From CAYGHG01 sp964349515 (lineage in GTDB: Bacteria; Oederibacteriota; PGYV01; CAYGHG01), in the NCBI GenBank assembly GCA_964349515.1, contig CAYGHG010000021.1, forward strand, positions 1-30,601: 30,601 nt of DNA. The letters run 5' to 3'. How positions within the stretch are numbered: position 1 is the first letter of the stretch; each line of letters starts with the position of its first letter. Both the position numbers and the translations under genes were made by a program. The notes under the pieces were generated by a model, which saw only the letters and a list, made by a program, of their open reading frames with translations, ran no database searches and was not told the origin of the DNA. Below are positions 30,524 to 30,601 of this stretch, piece by piece.

Positions 30524-30601
30524 TTACACACAATACTTGACAGTATCGTTTTCACGCAGCCCTTTATAAATACCTTCTATTTAAGGCCTTCCCTCGCGAC
30601 T

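Larger units (their letters stand above)
29180..30545 (+). mobile_element. IS256-family insertion sequence
   Basis: A mutator-type transposase gene is bracketed by imperfect terminal inverted repeats. The left end is 29180-29202 (ending TTGTGTGTAAT) and the right end 30523-30545 (ATTACACACAA and onward). By eye they match at 18 of 23 positions, the inner 11 perfectly. The total length of about 1.37 kb is usual for the family. No convincing 8-9 bp target duplication is seen next to these boundaries, so the ends may be off by a few bases, or the insertion is old or recombined. Confidence 0.75.

Noticed and set aside
29172..30553. Target-site duplication of the IS256-family element
   Set aside because: The 8 bases outside the chosen ends (CATTTGGT and TCGTTTTC) do not match and no shifted pair was convincing.

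Overview
The window looks like a metagenome-assembled scaffold from an uncultured, diderm (Gram-negative-type) bacterium. It encodes a TolC-type outer-membrane channel, RND inner-membrane pumps, two PorV/PorQ-like outer-membrane barrels and an OmpA-type peptidoglycan-binding domain. Surface proteins with Thr/Pro-rich linkers of the FTATPTATVTP kind, followed by a C-terminal sorting-type Ig domain, resemble proteins I associate with candidate phyla such as Ca. Goldiibacteriota (Goldbacteria). That placement is from memory and weak. Several genes use TTG starts. Two runs of exactly 100 N (13754-13853 and 26706-26805) are scaffold gaps, each flanked by an exact 55-nt duplication that looks like an unmerged assembly-graph overlap.

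Layout. (1) 1-1028: a REP-associated tyrosine transposase (RAYT) embedded in its own family of 90-91 bp REPIN repeats (family A). (2) 1152-1766: an HTH-RhuM-like protein, followed by about 300 bp of simple and palindromic repeats. (3) 2086-9270: a tightly packed six-gene surface-glycan cluster: methyltransferase, GT4 glycosyltransferase, two polytopic GT39-like (GT-C) glycosyltransferases, a B12-binding radical SAM enzyme and a Dpm1-like GT2. (4) 9385-12771: a secreted two-lobed BNR/propeller-like protein with a sorting-type C-terminus, followed 3 nt later by a PorV/PorQ-like barrel. (5) 12898-13421: a self-contained DtxR-family regulator gene with promoter, DtxR-box-like operator, a possible ATC start and a terminator. 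(6) 13861-22145: a MarR - TolC - RND - RND efflux operon without an adaptor (MFP) gene, with a palindromic operator on the promoter and a terminator at the end. (7) 22279-25776: a methyltransferase, a membrane-anchored DUF1287-like hydrolase with calcium-binding repeats, and an orphan sensor histidine kinase. (8) 25819-27126: a second RAYT with its own, unrelated REPIN family B. (9) 27134-29107 (minus strand): a PorV - Ig-like - OmpA fusion. (10) 29180-30545: an IS256-family insertion sequence.

How the parts may work together. The GT2 could make a polyprenyl-phosphate sugar donor for the two GT-C enzymes. The BNR protein could be cargo handled by the adjacent PorV-like barrel. The MarR protein probably represses its own efflux operon.

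The most distinctive content is the pair of independent RAYT/REPIN systems. The two repeat families differ in hairpin sequence but share the architecture GTAG-hairpin ... hairpin-CTAC, and each surrounds a different RAYT gene.
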